NCBI GenBank assembly: GCA_025716855.1
Contig: JAIXMQ010000034.1
Location: 186,001-250,000 of the forward strand
Direction: 5' to 3'
Length of the DNA: 64,000 nucleotides
Source: Pilaira anomala
Taxonomy: Eukaryota > Mucoromycota > Mucoromycetes > Mucorales > Mucoraceae
The translations under genes were made by a program, and so were the position numbers. The notes under the pieces are model-generated. The model searched no databases, had not been told where the DNA came from, and worked only from the letters and a program-made list of their open reading frames with translations. Positions 20,741-32,809 of this stretch are shown here, piece by piece. Numbering within the stretch: position 1 is the stretch's first letter; each line of letters begins with the position of its first letter.

Positions 20741-23700
20741 TCAGGGGTGTCTTTTTTCTTTTTCCTTTAGAAAGAAAACAATATTGTTCATGATATATTT
20801 AAAATATAAAAAATTAATGTTTTTACAATATTTGCCTTTTCGTTGTCGTTGCTCTGTATTCTCCTCGTCTCCTTCCTCTACAGGACGGTTTTGAAACTTT
20901 TGCTGTCTTTTTCTTCAAAGTCAAGCTTCTGGTTCAGGATATGGAATTATTCTAGGCATTTACAATAGCGTGTATGAAAAGTAAAAGGTAACAAAAGTAG
21001 ATAAAAAACAATTTAAATCGCACTTTATTAGTAATGATCAAAGAAATCAATTTTTCTGGTAATATTTTAAACTTCAATTGTTACTAAAAACTTCGATAAT
21101 TGAACAAATTACAATGAGAAAGGAAAATTTGAATTATATTTTAAAAAGATTTTTATTGAAATAATAACGTTAAATATAGGCTTTGTGATTTAAAAAATCA
21201 AGTAGTCATACTATAAAAGAAGAGATTAATATACATGAAAACTAAATATGATTAAAATAAAAAGTAAATTTTATATTCTCTTTTTTTTTTTTCAGTCTAT
21301 GGAATTTTTTTCTTTCATCGGAGATCTCAAACTGAGCTGGGTTTAGTAGCATTATAGTTGTAGTTCATCAGATAAAAAAAAAGAGAGGTATAAAATCTAC
21401 TATTTAAGTTACAGAAGAGAGGTACTTACATTAATGTTATTATTCCTTTACAAGTTGTAAAGAATAAAGAAACTATTTGTTAAAAAAAAGTTTTATTTAT
21501 ACTTTTTCCCCCAGTAAAAAATTTTTCTACTGCTTTTTTCGGGGTCCCATGACTGTCTTTTTCAGTACATAACACTTCATGCGTAATATTATATATTTTA
21601 ACATGTAAAAATGAATAGAATGCTCATAAGTTTATCTAGTCTAATGGTTTGCATTCATATATTGACTTTTTACGCATCAATTGACTTGATTGACGTTATG
21701 CTTTCATTTTTTTTTCTTCTGAGACCGAAACAATTAATTTTTTTCAAATACAAGCCTTTCTGAGCTCATGGAAGGTTCCAGAAAAATTATAGTGCATAGT
21801 AGTATCGAATATTTCAGCAAAATGCTTCGTGGACGATATACATAAGGCAAAAGTCAAAAAAAAAAAATATGACAGAGCGAAACAGTGATTTTTTGGATTT
21901 TTTTTAAATGAGGAAAAATGGGTGATATTAGATTGAGTTCCACAAAATAATTAAGGGTTTCAAGTTGGATTTTATAAAAATTGGATACATAGTCATGTAA
22001 CTGTCGCTCAAAAGACTTTTCAATCAAGACGAAGTGATTTCTTTTTTACAGTCATAAATAATCAAAATATAAGAGTTAGCTATTGACGATGCGTTTATTC
22101 TGCAAAAACCCTACGGTTTTACTGACGTATATCTGTAGTTTATTCAATTCGTTATTATTAATTAAAGTTAACCACAGGTAAAACGTTTGGATTTATTCAC
22201 CCATAGGGCGTGTACTTAATTAATATTAGCAGGAAGAGATACCCATTGCATGTATCCAACTTGAAAAAAAAATTGGAAAGTAATTCTTAAAATCTAATTG
22301 AAATAACAGGTAAATGAAACAGATTATTTTTTACAACTTGTACATACATATATATTTATAGGTACAGGCCCTTTAACCAACTTGGTCTCTCTACGTACTG
22401 TTACCTAAAGTAATCGTTAAAAAACACGTCAAAACGAATTCATTTCAGTCGCTAACTATACATTAACAAAGTAAAACTTTCTCACATCAATATTCCTCGC
22501 AAATTCTCTTATCTACCTTTTAGTTTTAAATTGATCGTATATATTTCGCTACCTGACTACTATGACAACCCTCCTAATAATAATAAATTTGCTCTTATAC
22601 CAGTAATTCTTATAACTACACGCAAAATATGTATGTAGCTTTAAATAATCAGTTAGAACATGTTGTATAAAAAATTGACTTGAGTGAGCATTTCTTGATT
22701 TCTTCACTCAATATTTTAGTTATTAACTGTTTGTTCTTTTGATCATTTATGAAGAATTAACTATCATGAGTGTATTGAGATACTTTTACCTTTCCTGAAA
22801 TATATTTGCAACTATAATTCTCAGTGTAATTTAATTACTTTTTCTTGTAATTAGATATTTACCGTCTTCGCGTAATGTAATAAGATACTAACTACTTTGA
22901 AATCAAGACGAATATTATTTCTACCATTCTATATTCTTTCTAATAAATGCTGTATATTCTAAGCTAGTAGTATTAAGAAGTTATCAAATATTTAATAAGT
23001 TTCAAGACCTGTCAAACAGCGCTTATGCAAAGCTTTCTAACGCTATAGCTTTCAATTACACACCTAAAGATTTTTTTTGTAATTCAGCAGTTTTTTACGT
23101 TTGTCCCTAATTCCTTCCTTACATAACAATAATGGTTACAATGGGGGCTTGGGGGTTAATCTGGCTTTTTTAAATTGGGGAATTTGCAAAATAAAATAAT
23201 TGGTTATTACATATATTTGGACTAAAATAACTACTAAAATAGCGCTTCAGAACAGAAGCACCCCTAGAAGCAGAAGCGTTCTACAGCAAGGGAAACGCTC
23301 TATACAAGCAAAAGCAGGTTGCAAAGGTGGTAGTAATGATGGATAACTTACCTATAATATAAGTGATTTAGATACGACACACATATAAAAACATTTGCAT
23401 ATGTACGTGTATTGACACGAGAGCTGTTATATATGATGAGAAGTCTAGCGAAAACATACTAAGTGAAAATAATAGTTAGTTAAAGAGCATTCACTTTTAT
23501 ATAATGTATGTATTTACTTAAAATAAGTTTTTTCTGGAGAGCAGAAGGTCGTCCTCTATTTAATAAAGTATAAGTAAATATACATAATAAGTATAATGAT
23601 TAAAAGATCAACTATATCTACCTTAAACTGCAGTTGCCGAAAGAAAAAACATACGGAAGTATATCGATTAAAAATATGAACCTTGGATAACTGTATTCAT

Positions 23701-23780
23701 TTTTAACTTTAAAAAAACTAAAGAAGAAGAAAAGTTGTTGCCTAAAAATTTGGCAAAAAAAGACACAATAATTAACAAGT
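20741..23780. other. 3-kb AT-rich gene-free region between two Fanzor relics
   Basis: No reading frame of useful size, no RNA gene and no clear tandem array. Sequence is very AT-rich with short homopolymers. It separates the two oppositely oriented Fanzor-like relics and could be old element sequence that has decayed beyond recognition. Confidence 0.5.
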
Positions 23781-23781
23781 T

Positions 23782-25660
23782 TTGATTGGGCAAATCAGTC
23801 CAAATGGCTTAATAAGAAAAGTCTTAGAGGAGTACTTGTTCTCATTAATAACGCTTACTGGGGAACCTAACCTGAACGTGTTTGATGAAATTGAAAATCA
23901 AAATACCAGAAATGAAGTAGTAGCAGCTGCTCAAAAACAAATTTTTATAAATGAAGTCAAATTCCTTCTGCCTTAGGACTTGACCCCACAAAAACTCTTA
24001 ACCAAAGCAACGGTTTCAGAATCACCAATGTATCGTAAAATAATTGAAGAATATGAAGAATATCGAGTAAGATGTACTCTAGCTGCTGCGCAAGAAATTA
24101 TAGAAGTCTCCTAAAAAATATCAGGTATGTACTTCTTTAATCTTTTTACATCACACCAAATCTGTCCTTGCTGCTGGAGAAACATCTCTTAAAGCGTCGG
24201 AGTCTGTGGTGTTAGCTGCTGAATCAGTTGTTACTGTAGCGCAAGATACAGCACCTCATTTTCCTTCAGATTCCAAAAGAACCTACGTTCGTCTTCTTAC
24301 AGGATCATCAATGACTTTCAATATACATACAAGCTTATAACACCAGTTTCACAGCTTCTACTATCAGCCCTTTTTCTACTATACTTTCTAATGCTATTCA
24401 GGAGATTTTAGACTTGTTTAACCGTTATGATGTTTCTAGCTCTATTACAAAAAAGTTGATAAATGATATGTATGCATATAATCATAGACTACAAACATAT
24501 TCTGTGCAAGTAATAACAGCCACTGAACAGTTTACCACTTTGGCTCAGATCAAGAGACATCTACGCGAGCTAATTCAATAAATAGCGCCTCGGAATCATT
24601 TTTAGCAGATTCAAAAGGTATTCCAAACCACACGAAGGTTACGGTACAGAACGCATATGATATGATCACAAGTATAGAAGAAATTAGCAATGCTGCGGAA
24701 AGAATTGGCTTATTCTCTCAGAACTTGCTGGGCTCTACAAAGAATAATAATATGTTACAATCTGGTGAAACTGAGAATAGGCCAAATATCAGAGTCAACA
24801 CGACTTATTCACCCACAGTATTCTCTTTATTCCCAATGTCTGGCCTGCAATGGAGATACGTAAAGATTGATAATCTCATAATATTCACCTTTTTGCATCA
24901 AAAGCTAGAATGTCCAATACAATTACTAAAAGCTACAGTCGTGGCTTAAATCAACTCTTCGACGTATTTGATATAGATAAACTCGATAATATGAAAAAAA
25001 AAGATCTGACACGTATTTTGCTGATATAGTGTGAATGATTTTGAACATCTACATGAAAAAAATGATACTATGTTTATCAACGAGGTAAAAACAGATGGCT
25101 ATAACTGCATTTTTATCTTCGTCATAAGAAAAAATCCTGGACCATCTTTCAATGAAAACGGTTTGTTGCTGGACATTAATGATTTCGCAAAATGAGATAA
25201 GCAACTTGTTTAGGCCTTGTATAGTTGACTCAGGCCGCGGCCACGCTTTTACTGGTTATTATGTTAATAATGAAGTACGTCGTATGTCAACAAAAGCCTT
25301 TTACTCTTATGACGGTACTCTATCAAGGAACAAAACTCAGGGTCGATTGAAGATAAAATCTGGAATTAAAGCTATTGAATCAGGATATTTGTCTTTCGAT
25401 CTGGTCTGACACTGGATGGCCTAACATATTTACGAGAGAACCAAGAGCAGAACAATAACTTTTGTTTTCAAAAACAATACAATACCGCCAATTCGAATGT
25501 GGTGTGCTGCAATGCACTTAATGGTTCTACACTGTAAGTTATGAGAAAAACAGTTGACTTTAAAAAAATTACTAAATTTGTATCAATTTTCTTTAGGTGT
25601 GTAAATAACATTCGGCGTTTCAGTGCTGAAAGTTTTATGAACAATGCATTTCTTCCTCAC
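23782..25660 (+). pseudogene. Fanzor-like nuclease, decayed copy 2
   Basis: Same family as copy 1 in the opposite orientation. In order on the plus strand: helical N-terminal extension (about 23800-24650; IIEEYEEYRVRCTLAAAQEI, then VLAAESVVTVAQDT), a long in-frame piece at 24662-24949 with TVFSLFPMSGLQWRYVKI matching LFALFPTPGLQWRFI of copy 1, MFINEVKTDGYNCIFIF (about 25070) matching FINEVKTDGYTCRFTF, the RuvC-I-like RPCIVDSGRGHAFTGYYV (about 25220), and a helix with LKIKSGIKAIESGYL (about 25350). Stops and frame changes interrupt nearly every block. After about 25420 only fragments are seen, including a candidate intron at 25537-25596; I could not find the zinc finger or RuvC-III motif. The 3' part is probably missing or too decayed. 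Confidence 0.65.
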
Positions 25661-25786
25661 ACACAAAAAAAAATCAAAAAAAAAAACATAATCTAAACGT
25701 TAAACTTTTAACTTTTTAATGTTTTTATTTTGATTTTGGCTTTTTTTAATATCATTTTTCCAAGTTTAAAAAATTATGCAAAAGAC

Positions 25787-26406
25787 TTAGGCTTTGTTAG
25801 CAGTCTTTTGGAATCTGAATCTAGGAGGAGGAAGACGGTTCTTACGGTCGACAGCAGAACGAACACGAACGACACGAGCGTGAATAGCGCAAGAGATACA
25901 ATAATGGAGCTTGACATACAACTTGGGAATAGCATATTCCTCATAGATGGAAGCTTCTTGAAGATCACGGACAGCAGCAGCTTCTACCATGTTACGGATA
26001 GTGAAACGCTTAATGGCCTTATCCTTAGGGACACAACGGAAACAGTTGATACAACGAACAACCTTGTTGTGACCACGACCGTGCTTGTTACGTCCGTTAT
26101 TTCTTCTTTTACAGGTCTAAGTAGAAGAAGTATTTATTAATTTATTCTGTTTCCAATAATAACGTAAATCCGCTCCGAATGATGGACATGAAATTTAATT
26201 AAAATGGAGTAAGATTTCTGTCATTGCCGTATTTTTTTATCGTAAAAAAAAAAAAGGAGTAGGTAGGAGGGGCTATATCTCGACTAGAATAAATCTACTT
26301 GAATAATCCATCCATCCATCCCAAAAAAAAAGTTCATTTCCATCCATCCAACGTTTTTATTATTTCTTTTCCCCAATTCAACGGCATCATATAATTCACT
26401 TACCAT
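25787..26406 (-). CDS. 40S ribosomal protein S26 (2 exons, 110 aa)
   Basis: Small-subunit ribosomal protein eS26 at the mRNA exit. Exon 2 (25787-26116) encodes [18 protein letters not shown], the zinc-binding CINC and CISC pairs, the core [18 protein letters not shown] and LPPPRFRF, all diagnostic of S26. No ATG precedes this exon in frame. Upstream, 26404-26406 is an ATG directly followed by an ideal donor (GTAAGT), giving a first exon that is just the start codon, joined over a 287-nt intron to the acceptor at CTACTTAG; ribosomal protein genes with ATG-only first exons are known. The model reads MTCKRRNNG, with Cys where most S26 have Lys at position 3. The C-terminus is short (QKTANKA) compared with about 115-119 residues elsewhere. 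The intron contains GGAT tandem repeats (26307-26350). Confidence 0.85.
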
Positions 26407-26626
26407 ATTGTATGATTATAGATTTTCTAAGAGAGAAGACTAGCAGTTTGGTGCCTTTCATTTGAGTATATAATCCGGTATTCTCACGTCACTGATTCGA
26501 AAGCGGATATTTAATAATACGAGATTTTTTTTTTTTAATTTTTGACAGTTGTTTATTACATGAATAAAAAGGAAATAATGTAATTGTTAATATGAGGAGA
26601 TGAAATAGTTCTAAGAATTGATATGA

Positions 26627-29600
26627 TTATGATTGTTCTGACTTGTTTTTAGCAATAGCTAATAATTCTGGGTATTCGCCTGAACGCATACACATTTGTT
26701 GGAATATACTGCCTTCTCTTGTCATCAATTCATAAGGCGTGTCAAACTCTTTAACCTCGCCTTGATCCAACACTAAAATACGGTCATAATCTGCTACAGT
26801 ACGAATACGATGAGCAATACAAAGTAAAGATGAGTCCTTGAATTCGGTACGAATCGTTTCTTGAATTTTATGATCAGTATCAAAATCAACAGAGGAAGTA
26901 GCTTCGTCCATAATAATGAATGATGATTTCTTAACAAGTGCACGGGCCAATGCAATTAATTGACGTTGACCTTGAGACCAATTGCTTCCGTTCTCACTAA
27001 CGGGCGATGAGAGACTGATATTTTCTATAGCTGAACCATTGCTTGATCGAATACTGTTACCACAACTGACATTTTCTGCTTGACTATCAATTAAGTGAGA
27101 ACGCTTCAAAGCAGCCCAAAGTTCAATATCATCATATTGATCAAAGGGGTCTAAATTGCTACGAAGAGTACCAGAGAAAAGAACAGGATCTTGAGGAATA
27201 ATAGTTAATCTAGAACGAAGAACATCAAGACCGATAGTATGAATATCAACACCATCAATTTCAATACTACCACTAGTAGGATCCATAAATCTGAAGATAG
27301 ATAAGGCCAATGTAGATTTACCAGAACCAGTACGGCCTACAATACCCACCTTTTCACGAGGATTAATCTTAAAAGAGACTTGACGAAGTACAGGAGGATT
27401 CTCAGGCGCATATTGCATTACTAAATCCTTTACTTCCATAGAACCATTTTGAGGCCAGTCAGCAGCAGGTTCAGTTTCAGCAATATGAACTGGAGGTTCT
27501 TCTTCAATGTCAAGGTATTCATGAACACGTTCAATAGCATTCATATTCATTTCATTTGCAGCATACATACGTACAACCCAAAGAACGTTATGAGTAAATG
27601 ATAAAGAATAACTAAGAGAAAGGCCAGCTAACCCTGGATGAATCCAATTACGACCCAGAACTAAAACGAAACCAGTACAGAAACCTACGAAAGCTCCAAG
27701 TACATCAACACGACAATGAAGCCAACGGTTAGTAGCCCACATCCATAAGAATGGTCTGTTATTACTATCAATCTTATTATGGTTATCATTAATAAATCTA
27801 AATTGAGCTCCAAAGGCACGAATGGTTGCAACTCCATTTACAGTCTCATTGAATTGAACATAAATAGGACTACGAGAAACCGAATTTAACCGTTTGAGGT
27901 CACGAGAGGTTTGAAGATAGTATGATCCGATGGCACCGAATACAAATCCGATAATAACACCAGGCACAAGGAAAGCAGGTGTGACAGCAGAGATAAGCAA
28001 AACAACACATAAGGTAGCAATAATAGAATACAATAAGAAAGAAAGGGAGGGACCAACCTCTTGATCAATTGTAGCCATATCGGATGAGAATCGATTAACA
28101 ATACGGCCTAAAGGAGTAGTATCGTAAAAGCGAACCTTGGCACGAAGGATACGTTCAAGAAGTTTAGCGTGAATTCTACTAGAAGCCTTTAATGAACCAG
28201 TGAACAGAATGTAAGTACGAAGCCATGTCATAAGTAAAGCAGCACAACCAATTAAAAAGTAAATGCCTAAATAATATTTGACATCAACTGTCTGATCCTG
28301 AAGTGTTTCCGCAGCATGGTAAATAGGATGAGTGAGAACACTCATAAAGTTGTTTTGTCCCAAAATAGAATGTACAGAGTTAGAAATATAGATAGCACCT
28401 ACAGCTTGAGAAGAGACATTAGCAGGTGAGTGGTTTTCTTCGCCATAAGCAGCAGACCAGACCTTTATCCAATAATCTTGACCCAAGGTACAAGCTTGAG
28501 CCATACAGAACAAAACGATAACAAGGATCCAGAATTTGGTACCACCAGAAGCGTCAATAAAGGTTTTATAAACAGATAGAGAGACACCGCCTTCAGCACG
28601 TTCTTCATCCTGTGTCAATTTACCAGCATTAGCTCCATTATTAGATTTTTTAACCAAGTTTTTGGGTACAGTAGGAATAGGACCATCAACAGCAGCTTCT
28701 TCAGCAGATATAACCTTAGCTTCTTCAGATCTAGAAAGTTCTTCTCCGAGAGCACCAGATTTCAAGACATCCTTGGGACTACCCGCTTCAACAACTTCAC
28801 CTTCTTTCATAGCAACAACATAGTCAGCACCGGAGAGACAAAGGCCAACATGATGGGTAACCAAAATAACAGTTCTGTTCTTCATTAAGCTACCAATCAA
28901 ACAGTTTTCGTACAAGTGCTTGGCAGTATGAGCATCAACAGCACTAAGACAATCATCTAAAATAACAGTAGTTGCTTGAGAATAAACAGCACGAGCAATA
29001 GCAACACGTTGTTTTTGACCGCCACTTAATGTAATACCCTTTTCGCCTACTTCAGTAGCATCACCAAACTCAAGAATGTCAAGATCACGAGTTAAAGCAG
29101 TAATATAAAGTACATTTTCATAACGATCTTCATCATAGGGTAAACCAAATAAAATGTTATCACGGATACTACAGTTTTGGAGCCAAGCTGTCTGAGCAAC
29201 ATAAGCGATACCAGACACGGCACCACCAAGGGGACTATACTTGTTAGGAATGGTTCGAGGTAAAATGGCTTGACCTGATAAGCAATGTGTCTCACCCAAC
29301 AAACTACTTAATAGAGTAGTTTTACCAGACCCTGTAGGACCACAAACAATAGATAATTTTCCAATAGGGAAGTTAAGGTTAATATTCTTGATTGAAGGCT
29401 TATTGTAACTATCACTGTGACTATCCCAGCTGAAAGTAGCGTTGTCAATAAAGCCAAGTAAGGTTCCATTGTTGGCGGCATGCATAGAACCTTGAACAGG
29501 AAGTTCAACTTCATCTTCATCCAAGAACTTTTCAACACGCTTAATAGAGACATTGGTTTGAAGTAACATGGAGATCAAAAGAGGGAATTCATCAAGGGCA

Positions 29601-31645
29601 GCACGGAATGTATTGAATAGAGCCAAAGCAGTGAAAGCAATAGAAGCAGTTAAAGTATTATTTTCAGTGTAAACATAGAATACAGTGACCATGATCAAGA
29701 TCGGAATAAAGAACCAAGCGTTCATCATCCACATAAACATGAGCAAACGAGAACGAATCGCGTTCAATTCGAATTCTCTGGCCTTAATAATTCGTTTCTT
29801 GAATTCACTTTCCCAGGCAAAAAACTTAACAATACGAATAGCAGATAATAATTCGTTCATCAATTTGAGACGTTTATCAGTAGCAGCCATAACAGAAGCA
29901 TGAAGGGACTCAAAACGAGATCCAATAAAATAAGTAAGAGGTTGACACATAACCATGACAAGAACACCCCAAAGTGCAGCATTACCCAAAAGTTTGTATA
30001 AACTCAAAATACTAATTAAGATTTGAAGAGGATAACAGTAGACATAAAAGATATAGGCAACAGTTTCTGCAATTTTTTGAGCATCCACAGATAAAAGATT
30101 GTTTACGTTACCCTTGACATCCTTCTTTTCCTTTTCACTTTCTTCAACTTCACTGTCTTTTGTTGCGCCACTTTCATCACGACGACGAAGAGATTTAGAA
30201 AATACTTCTCCAATTACAATTGATTGTACACGAATACCAAGCGTACGACCAATATAAAGACCTTGTTGAAGTAAAAGAGATTGTGTAGAATTGGTAACAA
30301 ATAAGCCAAGAACATAAAAATAAGCGGTAGAAACCGGTTCGCCATTAGGGTTTTCAATATACTTGATAATCTTGTTTAAAAATAAAGGAGGTCCAAAAAG
30401 AAATAATGTCCAGCCTAAACAGTATATAGTTTGGATAAACAATGGTCCACCAAAAGTTTTTAAAAGAGTAGGAACGATACGTTTACTAGTTTTACGTTGA
30501 TTGTATTTAATAAGAGTATACTTGGCTCTGTTGTTTGGTGGTAATTCAATTAAATCTTTATCATCTAATGTACGAGTATAGCCTTCCTTCATCATCATAG
30601 TAACCCAACTAAACATAAATTTGGAATAAAGTGAAGCCCAATTTTCACTAGACATGACCCGACCCTTAAAAGCAAACAATTAATATATTTATGCGTATAT
30701 ATAATTTGTATATATCTCACTTACAGATTCAGTAATAACAGGCTTGGAAGGAGCAAGACGGGCTTCATTAATAATGATTGTAAGTAAAATAAAATCAAGT
30801 AAGGTAGTAAAAGCAGCTACATGATAACCCATTCCAGCCTTATCCAGAATATAATAAGATCTAACATCCACACTGCAAACCAAAAAATCGACAAGATATA
30901 AAAAATTCAATTGATCACAAATAGTGTTGGAAAGTTGATTGGCTTGAGAGGATAAATAAAAGTTGATGACTGATAAAATTAAAGAGTATGCCTATTATAA
31001 TTATAATTAGTAAATACATGTTATCAGATAAGATAATCACAATCCATCACTTTACCCAAAATACAACATGTGTACCATAAGCTACTAAAACATCAGACTT
31101 GGTACCTTCATTTTCAGAGAAATTATATTGATCTTCTAATATATTTTGGATCATACAAACAAATAATCCAAGTTGAACTGAAGAAAACAATACTCTTGAT
31201 ACGTTATAAACAGTCCAACGAGAACACTTAATTTCAACATCCATTGTAATAGTATCATCTGAGGCTGAGTCAGCGGAGGCATTGTTTGTTATTCCCGCGG
31301 TTCCGTAATAAGTATTTGAGGTTGGAAGAGTGCCAGACTTATTGATAAGAGGCGCATAACCAGGTCTTTGAGATTTGTAATATTTCACACCTGCAATTAA
31401 GAACATTGTCATTGACCATGCAAGAATCACCATTAGGAAGAAACCGTCAATGACTCTAATCATTAGTTTAAAGTTAATAATTTTTTTTTAAACAAAATCT
31501 CACTCCAAGTTTGTACTAACGTTTCTCTAAAGCATGGAACAAAATCATAGTTTATCCAAGGTTGCTGTTGATAATAAAAGTAAATAACAATAAGATAAAC
31601 CCAATTGAAGTTGTTTTTACTTACGGAAAAACTGCAATGATTCAT
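26627..31645 (-). CDS. ABC transporter, ABCC/MRP full type (5 exons, 1594 aa)
   Basis: ATP-driven export or vacuolar sequestration of glutathione conjugates, xenobiotics or metals; vacuolar or plasma membrane. Exons from the 5' end: 31625-31645, 31504-31564, 31056-31453, 30725-30991, 26627-30664. The first four encode an N-terminal hydrophobic TMD0 and L0 linker typical of long MRPs. The fifth holds TMD1, NBD1 (Walker A GPTGSGKTT, signature LSGGQKQRV, Walker B VILDDCLSAVD), TMD2 and NBD2 (Walker A GRTGSGKST, signature WSQGQRQLI, Walker B IIMDEATSSVD). Asp replaces the catalytic Glu in NBD1, as is normal for ABCC proteins, so NBD2 should be the hydrolytic site. An Asn/Ser-rich insertion lies between Walker A and signature of NBD2. 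Substrate cannot be read from sequence. Seven-codon first exon is inferred from splice signals. Confidence 0.94.
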
Positions 31646-32809
31646 TTTCCTTGAATTATAAAATTGTAAACTTTAGAATAGTATGAAAGGAGGAAAAGAT
31701 GAATTAGAAAATTTTTTATTTAGATCATCTTTTTTAAAGTGTAATTGTCCGAACTACCGCTCTTTTTTTTTTCTTTAAAAAATCTAGAAAGGAAAAAACG
31801 TTCAAAAGTGGCGACAGTTTTGTGTACCTTGAATCTGAAAATGAAAATAAAGGTTTGAGTTTAATTCAAGAGTTTAACAGATTTACTGCTTTTTTTAAAA
31901 GGAAACTTAATCGAAAATAGCATTAATTCAACACTTCTTTCAAATATAAAATTAAGCCTTTTTTTTTATTCCCATGGAAACCAGTGATTGATTCGGAAGG
32001 AGTAGTGCATGTCTTTTTTTTTTTTATTATATCTTATTTGAGTAAGAGGATACAATAAAAATAAAAATAAAACGTGTTGAATCAAGTAATAGGTACACAA
32101 ATTTAGTGTTGCACTTTACCCTTTTTATTTATTTTCTTAATCGCTGGCTCGACCACTTTACTGTGTCACAAACAATTTGTTATCGATTGTGTTTTATGTT
32201 TTTGTTACTCAATTGTTTGTTACTCAAACTAATGCACAGGTTATCACTTGGCACGAATTAACATTTATAAATGCAATTCTTGATTAGAAGCTTGAAATTA
32301 ATTCTTTTATTTATTCTTTTCATCTCTAAAATTAATTAAAGCATGATTGACATGTTTTGTAATTTTTTTGCATGTATTCTATGCACTTTTTAAAAGATTT
32401 ACTATCTTTTTTACGTCTGATGACCTTATTGCGGATATATTTATGTACTTTGCTGCGGTTATATTTAACCTTTTTCGGTTAAGGGGTCGTGCTTCCTTGC
32501 GAAAAAGAAACCAAGACTCGGTAATTGCTTTTAAAAAAAAGGAGAGATGTGGAAGATGACCTGAGTTAGGCATTCACTTGACCTATTCGAAATAAACACT
32601 AAAAAAGATGGCCTATTTTTCGACAATAGATTTTAAGTTCTTTTAACCATAAGGTCTTTCAATAAGATTATATAGTAGACGCATTTTTGGTTGTAAATAT
32701 AAAATAATATTTATTTAAATAAATTTGTGGGAATATAAGAAAAAAAGATACGGAATTAGGAATAATTCAATAAATAAATAGTTGAAATAAAAAGGAACTA
32801 CATAACGAG
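31646..32809. other. gene-free stretch upstream of the ABC transporter
   Basis: AT-rich intergenic DNA with T-tracts (about 31961, 32013). It contains the ABC transporter promoter and the 3' flank of the Thr-rich protein gene. No gene or RNA supported. Confidence 0.5.

Noticed and set aside
32347..32559. small plus-strand frame of 70 codons
   Set aside because: No similarity or domain, AT-rich context, and an overlapping open frame on the other strand; likely chance.
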